A stretch of DNA of 64,000 bases from Burkholderiales bacterium (GTDB taxonomy: Bacteria > Pseudomonadota > Gammaproteobacteria > Burkholderiales > Burkholderiaceae_D): assembly GCA_947451925.1 (NCBI GenBank), contig CANGAW010000001.1, positions 89,281 through 153,280 of the forward strand, written 5' to 3'. A program made the position numbers and the translations under genes. Below the pieces are notes generated by a model, which saw only the letters and a list, made by a program, of their open reading frames with translations, was not told the DNA's origin and searched no databases. Below are positions 21,527 to 30,807 of the stretch, piece by piece (within the stretch, counting starts at the first letter, position 1; every line of letters begins with the position of its first letter).

Positions 21527-21928
21527 TTAAAAAGCCTGCCGCCCTTTACCGACCGACGTACGGCTGCCTTCCAGCGCAGGCGTACGAAACTTGATCAGTG
21601 ATTTGTGACTCAGGCCATGCTGCTCCAGCGACTTGCCCATATCGGGAATGAAGCGCTTATCCGAGTTGAACCATTGCACGCGCTTCCAGTCGATATCTTC
21701 AAATTCGGGATGCTCGCCATACAACTCAGGCAAGACATCCCGCACCAGCGCGCCGAAGGGCAGCGACGGTGGCAGCGGCACGCACAAGGGTGCGCCGTAC
21801 ATCAAGTGGTTTTCCCAGCACAGGAAAATCAGCCGCTTGCCATGGAACACGCTTTCATCATCCTGCTGTCGCAGCGGGTAATCCCCGATAGCCACCATGA
21901 CGTCGCCTGTCGCTTCGGCTGCCATCAC
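21527..21928 (-). CDS. dmpO: Phenol hydroxylase P4 (gamma) subunit, copy 2
   Basis: LIFLCWENHLMYGAPLCVPLPPSLPFGALVRDVLPELYGEHPEFEDIDW; overlaps dmpN copy 2. Confidence 0.9.
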   Translation of the reverse strand: MMAAEATGDVMVAIGDYPLRQQDDESVFHGKRLIFLCWENHLMYGAPLCVPLPPSLPFGALVRDVLPELYGEHPEFEDIDWKRVQWFNSDKRFIPDMGKSLEQHGLSHKSLIKFRTPALEGSRTSVGKGRQAF

Positions 21929-23517
21929 GATTCCGCCTTGTCATCGGGCTTATCGTCGGGCTTCACTTCGTGCTTAGTACGGCCGCTCCAGCGCGCGAAA
22001 TTCTCGCGGTCCTGGCTGGTCGAAAAATCGCCGTTGTCTTCGCCGCCATTGATGCCGTAATAGCGAATCACCTCGCGCACCGGGCTGTCACCCGGCGAAG
22101 CCGGATTGATGTCGTCGGGATAGCAAGAACCCTGATAGATCTGCTGCACCGGCAACCAAGCCTGCACATATTTGCGCGGCTCGTGATCGAAGATCTCTTT
22201 GCAGTGGTCGCTGCAGAAGTGATATTTCTGTTCGAGATAAGTAGTCTCGCGGAAGGCAATCTTGGTGGCGTCGCCCGGCTCGGTGAACATCATTGGCACC
22301 TGACAGACCTGACACAGCATAGGCAGCACCTGGTTGTACCAGCGGCCATCCTTGCCTTCGGCTTCTTTGTCCCAGTGCTCAAGCCGCTCGCGATAGTGAC
22401 GGTCGAAAGTGTCCGGATATTTGCTCGACAGCCAGTCGAGTTCGTCCTTGCTCGGAATCCAGGTATGGAAAGCCGCAGCATGACCGTACTGATAGAAAGT
22501 GGCCCAAGCCTGATGGCTGATGTGGTCCTTGCCTTCGCAGGCATCCTCCCAGCCCTTAGGCTTGCGGATGCCGTAGCGCGCCAGATCATCAAACAGGGCG
22601 CCGCCATTGGATTCGGCGTACATTTCCCATGCTTCTTTCCAGCTCATCACACGCTTGGGCAGCATGTAGTCTTGCATCATCGCGACCAAGGTCAGCAGAC
22701 GATAACCACGCCAGAACCATTTATCCATCCAGCGCTGCACGATAGGCACGTTGGCCGGATCTTGCTCGAGCATGAACTTGATGCACTCAATGCCCAGCGT
22801 CATATGACGTGATTCATCCGACTGTGCCGAGAAGCCGAATGTCACAGTGGACAAATCACCATTGTGCGCAGCGCCGCTCATGAAGGGCACGAACAGCAGA
22901 TTGGTCAGCACGTATTCAAACGAGAAGCTGACCGCGGTCAGGAACTCGAACGGGCCGCCTGAATACGCGTCTTCGAAAAAGCTCTTTGGCACAGACAGAT
23001 ACCAGACGTTGTCGAACCAGTGGTTGGCGTTATGCATGCCGTTGTAGTACTTGTTGTAATGCGAGATCGCATGCGTCTCGGTCTGGAAGTGACGCAACTC
23101 GTCCACCGCCTGCATCTGCGCTGCCACCCGTGCACCGGCGCCGGTGAACTGGCGGCCGGCATGGGCGAAACCACGGTGAGCGTAATACTCCAGCGGTGTC
23201 ACGCCCTGAATGAAAAGCTTCAACGCATTGATATAGCGCGCATCGGTGACGCCGAGTTCACCATGGTTTTGCGCGAAGGCTTCAATCACGGCATAAAGTT
23301 TTTTCTCTTTTTCAGCCTGATACTTCCAGTAGGCTTCCATCGTCAGACGGAACGGGTCTTCCCATTTGTCCCAGTCATGAATGATGATGCCTTCGTATTT
23401 ATCGTAAGGAAAAACCTTGTCCATAGGCTGATAGGTGGTGTCCCAGTGCAGACCACGCGTCATGGCGGCGTAGCGTTCTTTGAGGCCCAGTTTTTTCTTT
23501 TTTACACGTGCGTCCAT
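21925..23517 (-). CDS. dmpN: Phenol hydroxylase P3 (alpha, diiron) subunit, copy 2 (canonical ligands)
   Basis: E110, DELRH (E140/H143), FSFEYVLTN (E201), DESRH (E235/H238); Zn-type CQVC...CSDHC. Confidence 0.95.
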   Translation of the reverse strand: MDARVKKKKLGLKERYAAMTRGLHWDTTYQPMDKVFPYDKYEGIIIHDWDKWEDPFRLTMEAYWKYQAEKEKKLYAVIEAFAQNHGELGVTDARYINALKLFIQGVTPLEYYAHRGFAHAGRQFTGAGARVAAQMQAVDELRHFQTETHAISHYNKYYNGMHNANHWFDNVWYLSVPKSFFEDAYSGGPFEFLTAVSFSFEYVLTNLLFVPFMSGAAHNGDLSTVTFGFSAQSDESRHMTLGIECIKFMLEQDPANVPIVQRWMDKWFWRGYRLLTLVAMMQDYMLPKRVMSWKEAWEMYAESNGGALFDDLARYGIRKPKGWEDACEGKDHISHQAWATFYQYGHAAAFHTWIPSKDELDWLSSKYPDTFDRHYRERLEHWDKEAEGKDGRWYNQVLPMLCQVCQVPMMFTEPGDATKIAFRETTYLEQKYHFCSDHCKEIFDHEPRKYVQAWLPVQQIYQGSCYPDDINPASPGDSPVREVIRYYGINGGEDNGDFSTSQDRENFARWSGRTKHEVKPDDKPDDKAES

Positions 23518-23569
23518 GTGAGAACTCCTTGTGTGTGTCGTTAATATTGTTTGAAGGGTTTTTTACTAA

Positions 23570-24337
23570 TCAAAGGCCAACTGCTTCACGGTCACTGACC
23601 GGGAAATAAGCCAGGTGCAGAATCTTCGGATCATCACGCAGCTTGCCGGGCTCGCCGTCATACGACACGCTGCCGCGCGACATCACATACGCATGGTTGG
23701 CCAGTGCCAGCGCGAGCTGGGTGAATTGCTCAATCAGCAGCACACCAATGCCGCTGGCGGCGATGCGCCGTATCACCGGTACCAGACGCGCAACGATGGT
23801 CGGTGCCAGTCCGAAAGAGAGTTCATCAATCACCAGAAAGCGTGGTGTGACAATCAGTGCCTGTGCCAGTGCAACCATTTGCTGCTGGCCGCCGGACAGA
23901 TCACCGGCTGCATGCTGGAGACGCTCTTTGAGTTCGGGGAAGAGTTCCAGCGTGCGCTCGATCGAGGCATTCAGTTCGGAGCGACCCAGACCGCCACCGG
24001 CGACCAGCAAGTTGTCGCGCACGGTCAGTTCGCGCAGCACTTGATGGCCTTCGGGTACGGTGGCCACACCGCGCCGACGAATCTCATCGGCTTCCATGCC
24101 GACCAGATCAATCCCATCCAACCAGATCTCGCCAAACGCTGGCTCGACCACACCCGCGATGCCAAGCACGGTACTGGTCTTGCCGGCGCCGTTGGCACCC
24201 ATCAGCGCCGTGATGGAACCGGGTGCAATAGAGAGTTCGATCGCATTCGTGACAGGTTTGGTACCACGTACCATGACCAGATTACGGATTTCAAGATAAC
24301 CATTGCGCAGGTTGTCAGGACGAATTTTTGCGCTCAT
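23570..24337 (-). CDS. HAAT-family ABC transporter ATP-binding protein (LivF-like)
   Basis: Walker A GANGAGKTS, LSGGQQQMVALAQAL, Walker B FLVIDE. Confidence 0.92.
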   Translation of the reverse strand: MSAKIRPDNLRNGYLEIRNLVMVRGTKPVTNAIELSIAPGSITALMGANGAGKTSTVLGIAGVVEPAFGEIWLDGIDLVGMEADEIRRRGVATVPEGHQVLRELTVRDNLLVAGGGLGRSELNASIERTLELFPELKERLQHAAGDLSGGQQQMVALAQALIVTPRFLVIDELSFGLAPTIVARLVPVIRRIAASGIGVLLIEQFTQLALALANHAYVMSRGSVSYDGEPGKLRDDPKILHLAYFPVSDREAVGL

Positions 24338-25065
24338 GCCGCAGCCTCCAGTTCGTCGAAATTGCCCAGATAGGCCTGTTGCACTTCCGGATTTTTCAGC
24401 ACATCATGGGTCGAACCCAGCGCCAGCAATTTACCGAAGTCGAGCACCATGGTCTCGTTACAGCAGGCTGCAATCAGGTCAACGTCATGGTCGATCAGGA
24501 ACACTTGCGCCTTGCAATAGCCAGGTATGCCCTTGATGACTTTTTCCAGATGCTCCGATTCGGCGCCGCTCATGCCGGCACCCGGTTCGTCCAGCATCAC
24601 CAGCTTGGGATTGCCGATCAGGGCCTTGGCGATTTCTGCCAAATGACGTTCTTCCGTCGACAGGTCACTCCCGCGCCGATGGATACGATGGGACAGACCC
24701 ACGAAATCAATCGCGCTCAGGATGGCCTTGGTCTCGGCCGCACGGCTGTCGAATTTCACTTGATCGGAAATGGCCTGCACGTTTTCCAGCAGCGTTAAGT
24801 CTTCTGCGATCTGGTCGGTCTGGAAGGTACGGCGCAAACCAAATTCGGCGCGCTTGTGAGCGGGCAAACCAGTAATAAGCTCGCCATTGACTTTGACCCA
24901 CCCTGTTTTGGGTTGCACAAAACCGGACAGCACATTGAGCAGCGTAGTCTTGCCGGCACCGTTGGGACCGATCAATCCGACGATAGGTTTGGTCAGTTTG
25001 ACGGTCAAGCCATCGATGGGTTTGACGCCGCCAAATTGCACGCAGATGTCATTAATTTCTATCAT
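24334..25065 (-). CDS. HAAT-family ABC transporter ATP-binding protein (LivG-like)
   Basis: GPNGAGKTTLLNVLSGF; signature-like LSTEERHLAEIAKAL; VMLDEPGAGM. Confidence 0.91.
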   Translation of the reverse strand: MIEINDICVQFGGVKPIDGLTVKLTKPIVGLIGPNGAGKTTLLNVLSGFVQPKTGWVKVNGELITGLPAHKRAEFGLRRTFQTDQIAEDLTLLENVQAISDQVKFDSRAAETKAILSAIDFVGLSHRIHRRGSDLSTEERHLAEIAKALIGNPKLVMLDEPGAGMSGAESEHLEKVIKGIPGYCKAQVFLIDHDVDLIAACCNETMVLDFGKLLALGSTHDVLKNPEVQQAYLGNFDELEAAA

Positions 25066-25080
25066 TGCCGTAGTCCCTGT

Positions 25081-26562
25081 TTAGCGGTAGGACGCAAAAG
25101 GTTTGGGATAGCGTGCATCGATGCGTTGACGCAAAGGCAGCACTGCCGGATAGAGCGCCAGTTCGATCAGGAACTTGAGCACGATGGCGCTCCAGATAAT
25201 GGTCAGCGCAATCGAAAACTCGACATCGAACACACCCCACGCGACCCAGCCCACGAAGAAGCCGATGAACAACATATTGAGCGTGCGTTTCAGAATGCGA
25301 TGGTCAGCCACCAGTCCAAGCGCTTCAACGATGCGCGCCAATCGCAGCGAGATCGCCGCTTCTACATCCTCGGCGAAGTTCTGCACGCGCTTGCCGAAGA
25401 AGCCCAGTAGCAGCCAGCACACGCCGGGAATGGCTTGCCTGAACAGCAGTGCAATCAAGGCAATGAAGAGCGTGCCGGCAAAGCTGGCGTAGCCGAAATG
25501 TGACGCCGCCAGCGCCAGACCGACAGCGATCACGCCCCAGATCAGCGAGCCTTCGATGATGCGACTGACACGCACGAATTTATAAAAGTCAGCCAGTTGA
25601 CCGGCGAGTCCTTTACGCCCCTGAATCAGCGACACCAGCAAGGCGAAGCCATAAAACGCATTTGCCAGATTGCCGTCGGCACCGTGGTCATTGAGCAAGG
25701 CGGGCAAGGCACGGATCAGGAGGCCCGCAATCACCGCACCCATCCAGTGATAAGAACCGCCAACGATGGTCAGGCCATACAACAGAATCGATTGACTGGT
25801 CGGAAAGCCGGTGTTGTCGAGTTGGCCGTTCAAGCCGGCGAGCAAACCACCGGCCAGTCCGGCGAGTGCGCCGCCGAGCGCGAAGGCCCAAGCCTTGTAG
25901 CCCAGCACGGACACACCGGCAGCAATCGCTGCGGCTTCACTCTTGCGAATGAGCGCCCAGGCACGACCGGGCATGGTGGCGCGCTGCCATTCAATCAGGG
26001 CCATGCCGGCTGCCAGCCAGAACATCACATAACGGAAGTAAGCATCGTCGCTGCTAGCGACCCACGGCCGCTGGATCAGTGCACGCTGGCCATTGACTAC
26101 GTGACCGGCCCAGCCTTCGCCGCCATCCGGAAAACCAATCACATTCACCACCACCTGAAAGGCGGCAGCGACCATCAGTGTCAGCAACGCCAGATACAGT
26201 CCACGCATACGTAGCGCAGGCAGGCCGACGATGAGGCCAAACACGCCGGCGATTACGGCGCTAATCAGTAGCGCAATTTCAAACGGCAGACCGAAGCCAT
26301 GTATCAGGCGCAGGCAGAACCAGCCGCCGACACCTGTTAAGGCAAACTGCGCCAGCGACACCATGCCGAGTTGGCCATACAGCAGCGACACCGTACCGGC
26401 CACCAGCGTCAGGCAGGCGACGGTGCTAAAGGTATTGAGCCAGTAAGAAGAGAACAGTAAAGGTCCGATTACGGCCACCACAAAAAAGGTGATGAGCATC
26501 GGGCGTATCCGCTGGAACGGTGTACCGGGCGGGATATCAGGTTTGTCTTTGTTTCGGGCCAT
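25081..26562 (-). CDS. HAAT-family ABC transporter permease (LivM-like) with long hydrophobic C-terminal extension
   Basis: LYGQLGMVSLAQFALTGVGGW, GLYLALLTLMVAAAFQVV; about 494 aa. Confidence 0.88.
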   Translation of the reverse strand: MARNKDKPDIPPGTPFQRIRPMLITFFVVAVIGPLLFSSYWLNTFSTVACLTLVAGTVSLLYGQLGMVSLAQFALTGVGGWFCLRLIHGFGLPFEIALLISAVIAGVFGLIVGLPALRMRGLYLALLTLMVAAAFQVVVNVIGFPDGGEGWAGHVVNGQRALIQRPWVASSDDAYFRYVMFWLAAGMALIEWQRATMPGRAWALIRKSEAAAIAAGVSVLGYKAWAFALGGALAGLAGGLLAGLNGQLDNTGFPTSQSILLYGLTIVGGSYHWMGAVIAGLLIRALPALLNDHGADGNLANAFYGFALLVSLIQGRKGLAGQLADFYKFVRVSRIIEGSLIWGVIAVGLALAASHFGYASFAGTLFIALIALLFRQAIPGVCWLLLGFFGKRVQNFAEDVEAAISLRLARIVEALGLVADHRILKRTLNMLFIGFFVGWVAWGVFDVEFSIALTIIWSAIVLKFLIELALYPAVLPLRQRIDARYPKPFASYR

Positions 26563-26567
26563 GATGT

Positions 26568-27452
26568 TTACTCCAGATGACTGTTGTCGCGCGACAGGCC
26601 AATACCTTGGCGCTGCTGCCACAACACAGCCAGAATGGCGACGACGAAGGCGGTGGCGGAGCCGTAGCGTTGTACGCCCGGTACCAGGTTGACCATGGAT
26701 TCAATGACGCCAATCGTCAGCCCACCCAACACCGTCGCCGTCAGGGAATTCATTCGTCCAACCATGGCCGCTGCCATCGCCGGAATCACAAGAAAAGTTA
26801 ATACCGTAGGGTTGAGTCGCACCATGTTGCCCATGAACAGACCCGAGACGCCTGCCAGCAATCCCGCCAGCGTCCAGGCCCAGGTGTCGATGTTCTTGAT
26901 ACGCACCCCAACCATTGCACTTAATGTGCGATTGCTCTGCAAGGCCCGCATGCGCAAACCCAGCGGCGTTTTTGCCAGCAACCACAACATGCCTGCTGTC
27001 GCTGCTGCAGCAAACACCAGCGCTGCGACCCGGGTGTGGCTAATTAAACGGCGGCCATCGAATTCGATACCGTCTGAGTCCGTAGGCAACACCAGACGGC
27101 GTGGGGTGTCACCCCAATACCACTGGGCGAAACCCATAATCATCAAGGCAAAACCGAGTGTCGCCATCGCCCGCACTACCCTGTCCTGATGGGTCAGTGA
27201 AGGTGCGATGAAGCGACCATAGGCCCAGGACAGCAAGGTGGCCGAGCCGATGCCAGCCACCCAACCCATCCAGTCTGCATATTCAAGGTCAATGATCTGC
27301 CAGCACACCATGGCGGCCAGACCGCCCAGTGCACCGTACGCAAAGTTGACCACGCCGCTGGCGCGGTACAGCACCACTAGGCCGACGCCTGAAAGTGCGT
27401 ATACCGCGCCAACGCTAATGCCAACGACTAGGAAGGGAAGCAAGGTTTCCAT
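26568..27452 (-). CDS. HAAT-family ABC transporter permease (LivH-like)
   Basis: GISVGAVYALSGVGLVVLYRASGVVNFAYGALG. Confidence 0.92.
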   Translation of the reverse strand: METLLPFLVVGISVGAVYALSGVGLVVLYRASGVVNFAYGALGGLAAMVCWQIIDLEYADWMGWVAGIGSATLLSWAYGRFIAPSLTHQDRVVRAMATLGFALMIMGFAQWYWGDTPRRLVLPTDSDGIEFDGRRLISHTRVAALVFAAAATAGMLWLLAKTPLGLRMRALQSNRTLSAMVGVRIKNIDTWAWTLAGLLAGVSGLFMGNMVRLNPTVLTFLVIPAMAAAMVGRMNSLTATVLGGLTIGVIESMVNLVPGVQRYGSATAFVVAILAVLWQQRQGIGLSRDNSHLE

Positions 27453-27491
27453 GTTCGACTCGGTTTGCCTTAATTAATAACGTTGGTCTGC

Positions 27492-28742
27492 TTAGTTAAC
27501 TAAGCCGCCCTTGGCTTCGAGTGACAGCACATCGCTGAGCTCGGAGTCTTTGGACTGATAGCACTCGGTCAAAGTCTTGAAGCCGCCTGGAATCAGGAGC
27601 GCAGCACGACCTTTATGGTTAGGCTGATGACGCTCGCCGTTACCGAAGTACCAAGGTGAGCACATCATGTCGGTCTTCCATTTTTTGGTATTGGCAATCG
27701 CGGTGTATGCCGATTTGCGATCGACATTGCCCTTGATGGACAGCAGCGCATCGGTGACGACACGAGCTGACAGGTAACCGGCTTGCGAGAAGGTGTCGCG
27801 TGGATCCTTCTTGTCGCCGAACTTGTCCATCACTGCTTTCCAGTTTTGGGTATCGGCACCGACAGTGTCCATAGGCTCGAGTTCCATGTGGACGACTAAC
27901 TTGTTGTGCCAGTATTTGCCGACTGCTTTAGGCATATCAGCGTGGTAGGCCGAAGTTGGCAGACCCCACTTGATGCTCTTGCCCAGATCCTGCTGTTCAG
28001 CAGCGGTCAGGATTGGCAGCATCATGCCGCGCGGCATACCGAGTACCACGCCTTCGCTTTTAGCTGCAGAAATTTGCAGGGCGATAGCGTTGCCGTCGAG
28101 TTGGCCCGGATCAAAGATCACGGTCTTGACCGTGACATTATTGGCTTTGCCGTAGGCTTCAACGCCACCGCACACCCAGTCACCGAAACCAGGGATACCG
28201 GGAGCGACACAGGTCAGGCTTTTGAGCTTGTTGGTCTCGACGATGTACTGAGCAGCACCCAGTGTGGACTGACGTGGACCCTGATTGAACGAGATGTAGT
28301 TTTTGCCGAAGAAGCAGGCACGTGGCACACCAACGCCGGAAACCGATGCCACACCTTCAGCGGCATACAGATTGTTATTGGCGCCACACTCTACAAAAGA
28401 AGATGAACCAGCCATCGCCACGACCTTGGTGTCCTTGACCAGCTTACTAGCAGCTTGTGCCGCCACTTCAGGATTCCAGGTGTCATCTTGCACTGTGTAG
28501 GCAACAGGGCGGCCGTTGATGCCGCCGTTGGCATTGACGCATTTGAAGTAAGCATCAGCAGCGCGGGCGGAAGAAGAAAAGTCTTCCGGGCCGGTTTTGC
28601 CGACGATAGCGCCGATTTGAATCGGATCGCCAGAAGCTTTCTTGCCATTAGCCATGCCGCATTTTTCATCAGCCATTGCCGCGCTGGCTGACATCACTAG
28701 GGCGAGGGCGATCGCGCTACCGAGGTAGGTGGTCTTTTTCAT
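27492..28742 (-). CDS. HAAT-family periplasmic substrate-binding protein (LivK-like)
   Basis: Signal peptide to AMADE; IQIGAIVGKTGPEDFSSSARAADAYFKCVNANGGINGRPV. Confidence 0.92.
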   Translation of the reverse strand: MKKTTYLGSAIALALVMSASAAMADEKCGMANGKKASGDPIQIGAIVGKTGPEDFSSSARAADAYFKCVNANGGINGRPVAYTVQDDTWNPEVAAQAASKLVKDTKVVAMAGSSSFVECGANNNLYAAEGVASVSGVGVPRACFFGKNYISFNQGPRQSTLGAAQYIVETNKLKSLTCVAPGIPGFGDWVCGGVEAYGKANNVTVKTVIFDPGQLDGNAIALQISAAKSEGVVLGMPRGMMLPILTAAEQQDLGKSIKWGLPTSAYHADMPKAVGKYWHNKLVVHMELEPMDTVGADTQNWKAVMDKFGDKKDPRDTFSQAGYLSARVVTDALLSIKGNVDRKSAYTAIANTKKWKTDMMCSPWYFGNGERHQPNHKGRAALLIPGGFKTLTECYQSKDSELSDVLSLEAKGGLVN

Positions 28743-28798
28743 GTGATGCTGTCTCCGTTATTGGTATGTGAAAACCACGGTCCCATTTTTTATATTCA

Positions 28799-28829
28799 CG
28801 CTGCAGTTGGGGCCGTGAAGGCTGCAGCG
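28799..28829. other. Intercistronic hairpin between dmpO copy 1 and livK
   Basis: cgctgcag-N15-ctgcagcg perfect 8-bp inverted repeat, no T-tract on the minus strand. Confidence 0.6.
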
Positions 28830-28848
28830 CGTAGAAAAAACGTGCTTC

Positions 28849-29205
28849 TTATCCGCAGGAGCCGTGTATACCTTCTTGTCCCGGCGTCCTGAACCGCAGC
28901 ACCGACTTATGACCAAAACCATTTTCAGCCAGCGTGCCCTGCAGGCGCGGCGTGAACATTTCTGCGCTGCGAAACCATTGCACCTTGCTCCAGACTATGT
29001 GCGCGAATTCAGGGTGCTGGCCATACAGCGCCGGCAGCACCTTGTGCACAACATCATCGAAGCTGGTTGTCAGCGATAGCGGCACTGCCAGCGGCGCGGC
29101 AAACATCATGTGTTCGTCCCAACCGATATAGAGCAGCGGCTGCGCAAAGTGCGCGGCTGTATCACGCGGCGCAAAGCTGTATTCACCCAATGCTGAAGTG
29201 CTCAT
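28849..29205 (-). CDS. dmpO: Phenol hydroxylase P4 (gamma) subunit, copy 1
   Basis: LLYIGWDEHMMFAAPLAVPLSLTTSFDDVVHKVLPALYGQHPEFAHIVWSKVQWFRS. Confidence 0.89.
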   Translation of the reverse strand: MSTSALGEYSFAPRDTAAHFAQPLLYIGWDEHMMFAAPLAVPLSLTTSFDDVVHKVLPALYGQHPEFAHIVWSKVQWFRSAEMFTPRLQGTLAENGFGHKSVLRFRTPGQEGIHGSCG

Positions 29206-30764
29206 AGCTGTGCCTCCTGAGGGTTTTGACCAGCGCCCCAACCAGTAAAATTGGCGTCGTCTTCCGAGCCTTTGAAATCGCCGTTGTCATGCCCCTGCCT
29301 GATCTGGCTGTAGTCGAGCACAGCAGAGGCCGCATCAAATCCGGGAGCGGCAACATCAGCATCGGGCTTGAAGCAATTTCCTTTCAAAATCTGATGCACG
29401 GACAAACCCGCTTGCACATATTTTTCCGTTTCGTTGACGAAAATTTCTTTGCAGTGGTCGCTGCAGAAATGGAATTTTTCGCCTGCATGCTGTGTTTCGC
29501 GATAAGCGATCCAGCGCGGACCTTCCTGCTCGGTGAAGATCATCGGCATCTGGCAGGTCTGACACTGCATAGGCAGCGTCTTGTTGGTGTAGCGCTGGCC
29601 TGATTTTTCCAGCTGCGCGTAGTGCTCCAGCCGCGGTCGGTAAAAGCGATCGAAAGTGTCCGGATATTTTTTGCTCAGCCAGTTAAGTTCAGCCGGTTCC
29701 GGCACCCAGGTATGAAATGCCATGGTGTCGCCATAGCCATAAAACAGGTTCCATGCCTGATGGCTGATATGGTTCTTGCCGTCGCAAGCCTGCGCCCAGC
29801 CCTTAGGCTTGCGGATGCCGTATTGCGCCAGTTCCTTGAATAAGGCTTCGCCACTGGTTTCGACGTACATTTCCCATGACTCTTTCCAGCTCATGGTGTG
29901 CTTAGGCTGCATGTAATCCTGCATCATCGCCGCCAGTGTCATGACGCGATAGCCGCGCCAGAACCATTTGTCTATCCAGCGCTGGACAATCGGCAGATTG
30001 GCAGGGTCTTGCTGGACGATGAATTTGACGCTCTCCAGACCCATGCTCATATGGCGCACTTCATCCGACTGCGCCGAAAAACCGAAGGTGACGCAAGACA
30101 GATCGCCGTTATGTGCCGCACCGCTCATATAGGAGACAAACAGGGGCTTGGTCAGCAAGTAGTCAAAGGAAAAACTAAGTGCAATCAGGCGTTCGAACGG
30201 ACCAGCGCTTAACGCATCTTCGGCGAAGCTCTTGGGGGCAGCCAGATACCAGGCATGATCAAACCAGTGGTTCGGGTTATGCAGGCCATTGAAGTATTTA
30301 TTAAAGTTTGCAAACGCATGGGTTTGATTCTGGAAGTGACGGTATTCGTCAGCTGCCTGCTGCTGGCAAGCCACGCGCAAGCCTTCCCCACGGAAGTGGC
30401 GACCGAGATGCGCAAAGCTGCGGTGCGCGACATACTCTTGCTGCGTGAAGGCCTGCATGAAGAGCTTCAACACATTGACATAGCGCGCATCGCTGACACC
30501 GAACATGCCATTGTTTTGCGCGAAGGCGTCAATCACCGCGTAGAGTTTTTTCTCTTTTTCACCCTGGATTTTCCAGTAGGCGTCCATCGTCAGTCGAAAC
30601 GGATCTTCCAGCTTGTCCCACTCATGAATAGTGATACCTTCGTAGTGGTCGCAAGGAAAAACCTTATCCATAGGTTGATAAGTGGTTTCCCATTGCAGGC
30701 CGCGCGTCATCGCGGCATAGCTCTCGTCGAGGCTGTGCTTTTTTTTCACGACTCGCTTGTCCAT
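29202..30764 (-). CDS. dmpN: Phenol hydroxylase P3 (alpha) subunit, copy 1, divergent (D201, K206)
   Basis: Same fold motifs as copy 2: DEYRH, DEVRH, CQTC...CSDHC; FSFDYLLTK replaces FSFEYVLTN. Confidence 0.93.
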   Translation of the reverse strand: MDKRVVKKKHSLDESYAAMTRGLQWETTYQPMDKVFPCDHYEGITIHEWDKLEDPFRLTMDAYWKIQGEKEKKLYAVIDAFAQNNGMFGVSDARYVNVLKLFMQAFTQQEYVAHRSFAHLGRHFRGEGLRVACQQQAADEYRHFQNQTHAFANFNKYFNGLHNPNHWFDHAWYLAAPKSFAEDALSAGPFERLIALSFSFDYLLTKPLFVSYMSGAAHNGDLSCVTFGFSAQSDEVRHMSMGLESVKFIVQQDPANLPIVQRWIDKWFWRGYRVMTLAAMMQDYMQPKHTMSWKESWEMYVETSGEALFKELAQYGIRKPKGWAQACDGKNHISHQAWNLFYGYGDTMAFHTWVPEPAELNWLSKKYPDTFDRFYRPRLEHYAQLEKSGQRYTNKTLPMQCQTCQMPMIFTEQEGPRWIAYRETQHAGEKFHFCSDHCKEIFVNETEKYVQAGLSVHQILKGNCFKPDADVAAPGFDAASAVLDYSQIRQGHDNGDFKGSEDDANFTGWGAGQNPQEAQL

Positions 30765-30807
30765 ATGCAGGCTTTCGTTTAGATGTGAGATCAATCGGGC
30801 GGAAAGC

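Noticed and set aside
21970-22812. 280-aa plus-strand ORF
   Set aside because: Antisense to dmpN copy 2; no domain signature.
23615-24373. 252-aa plus-strand ORF
   Set aside because: Antisense to the livF-like gene with clear Walker and signature motifs.
29202-30764. DmpN copy 1 as a pseudogene
   Set aside because: Full length, in frame, five of six iron ligands and the cysteine site retained, partner dmpO present; divergence looks selective, not degenerate.
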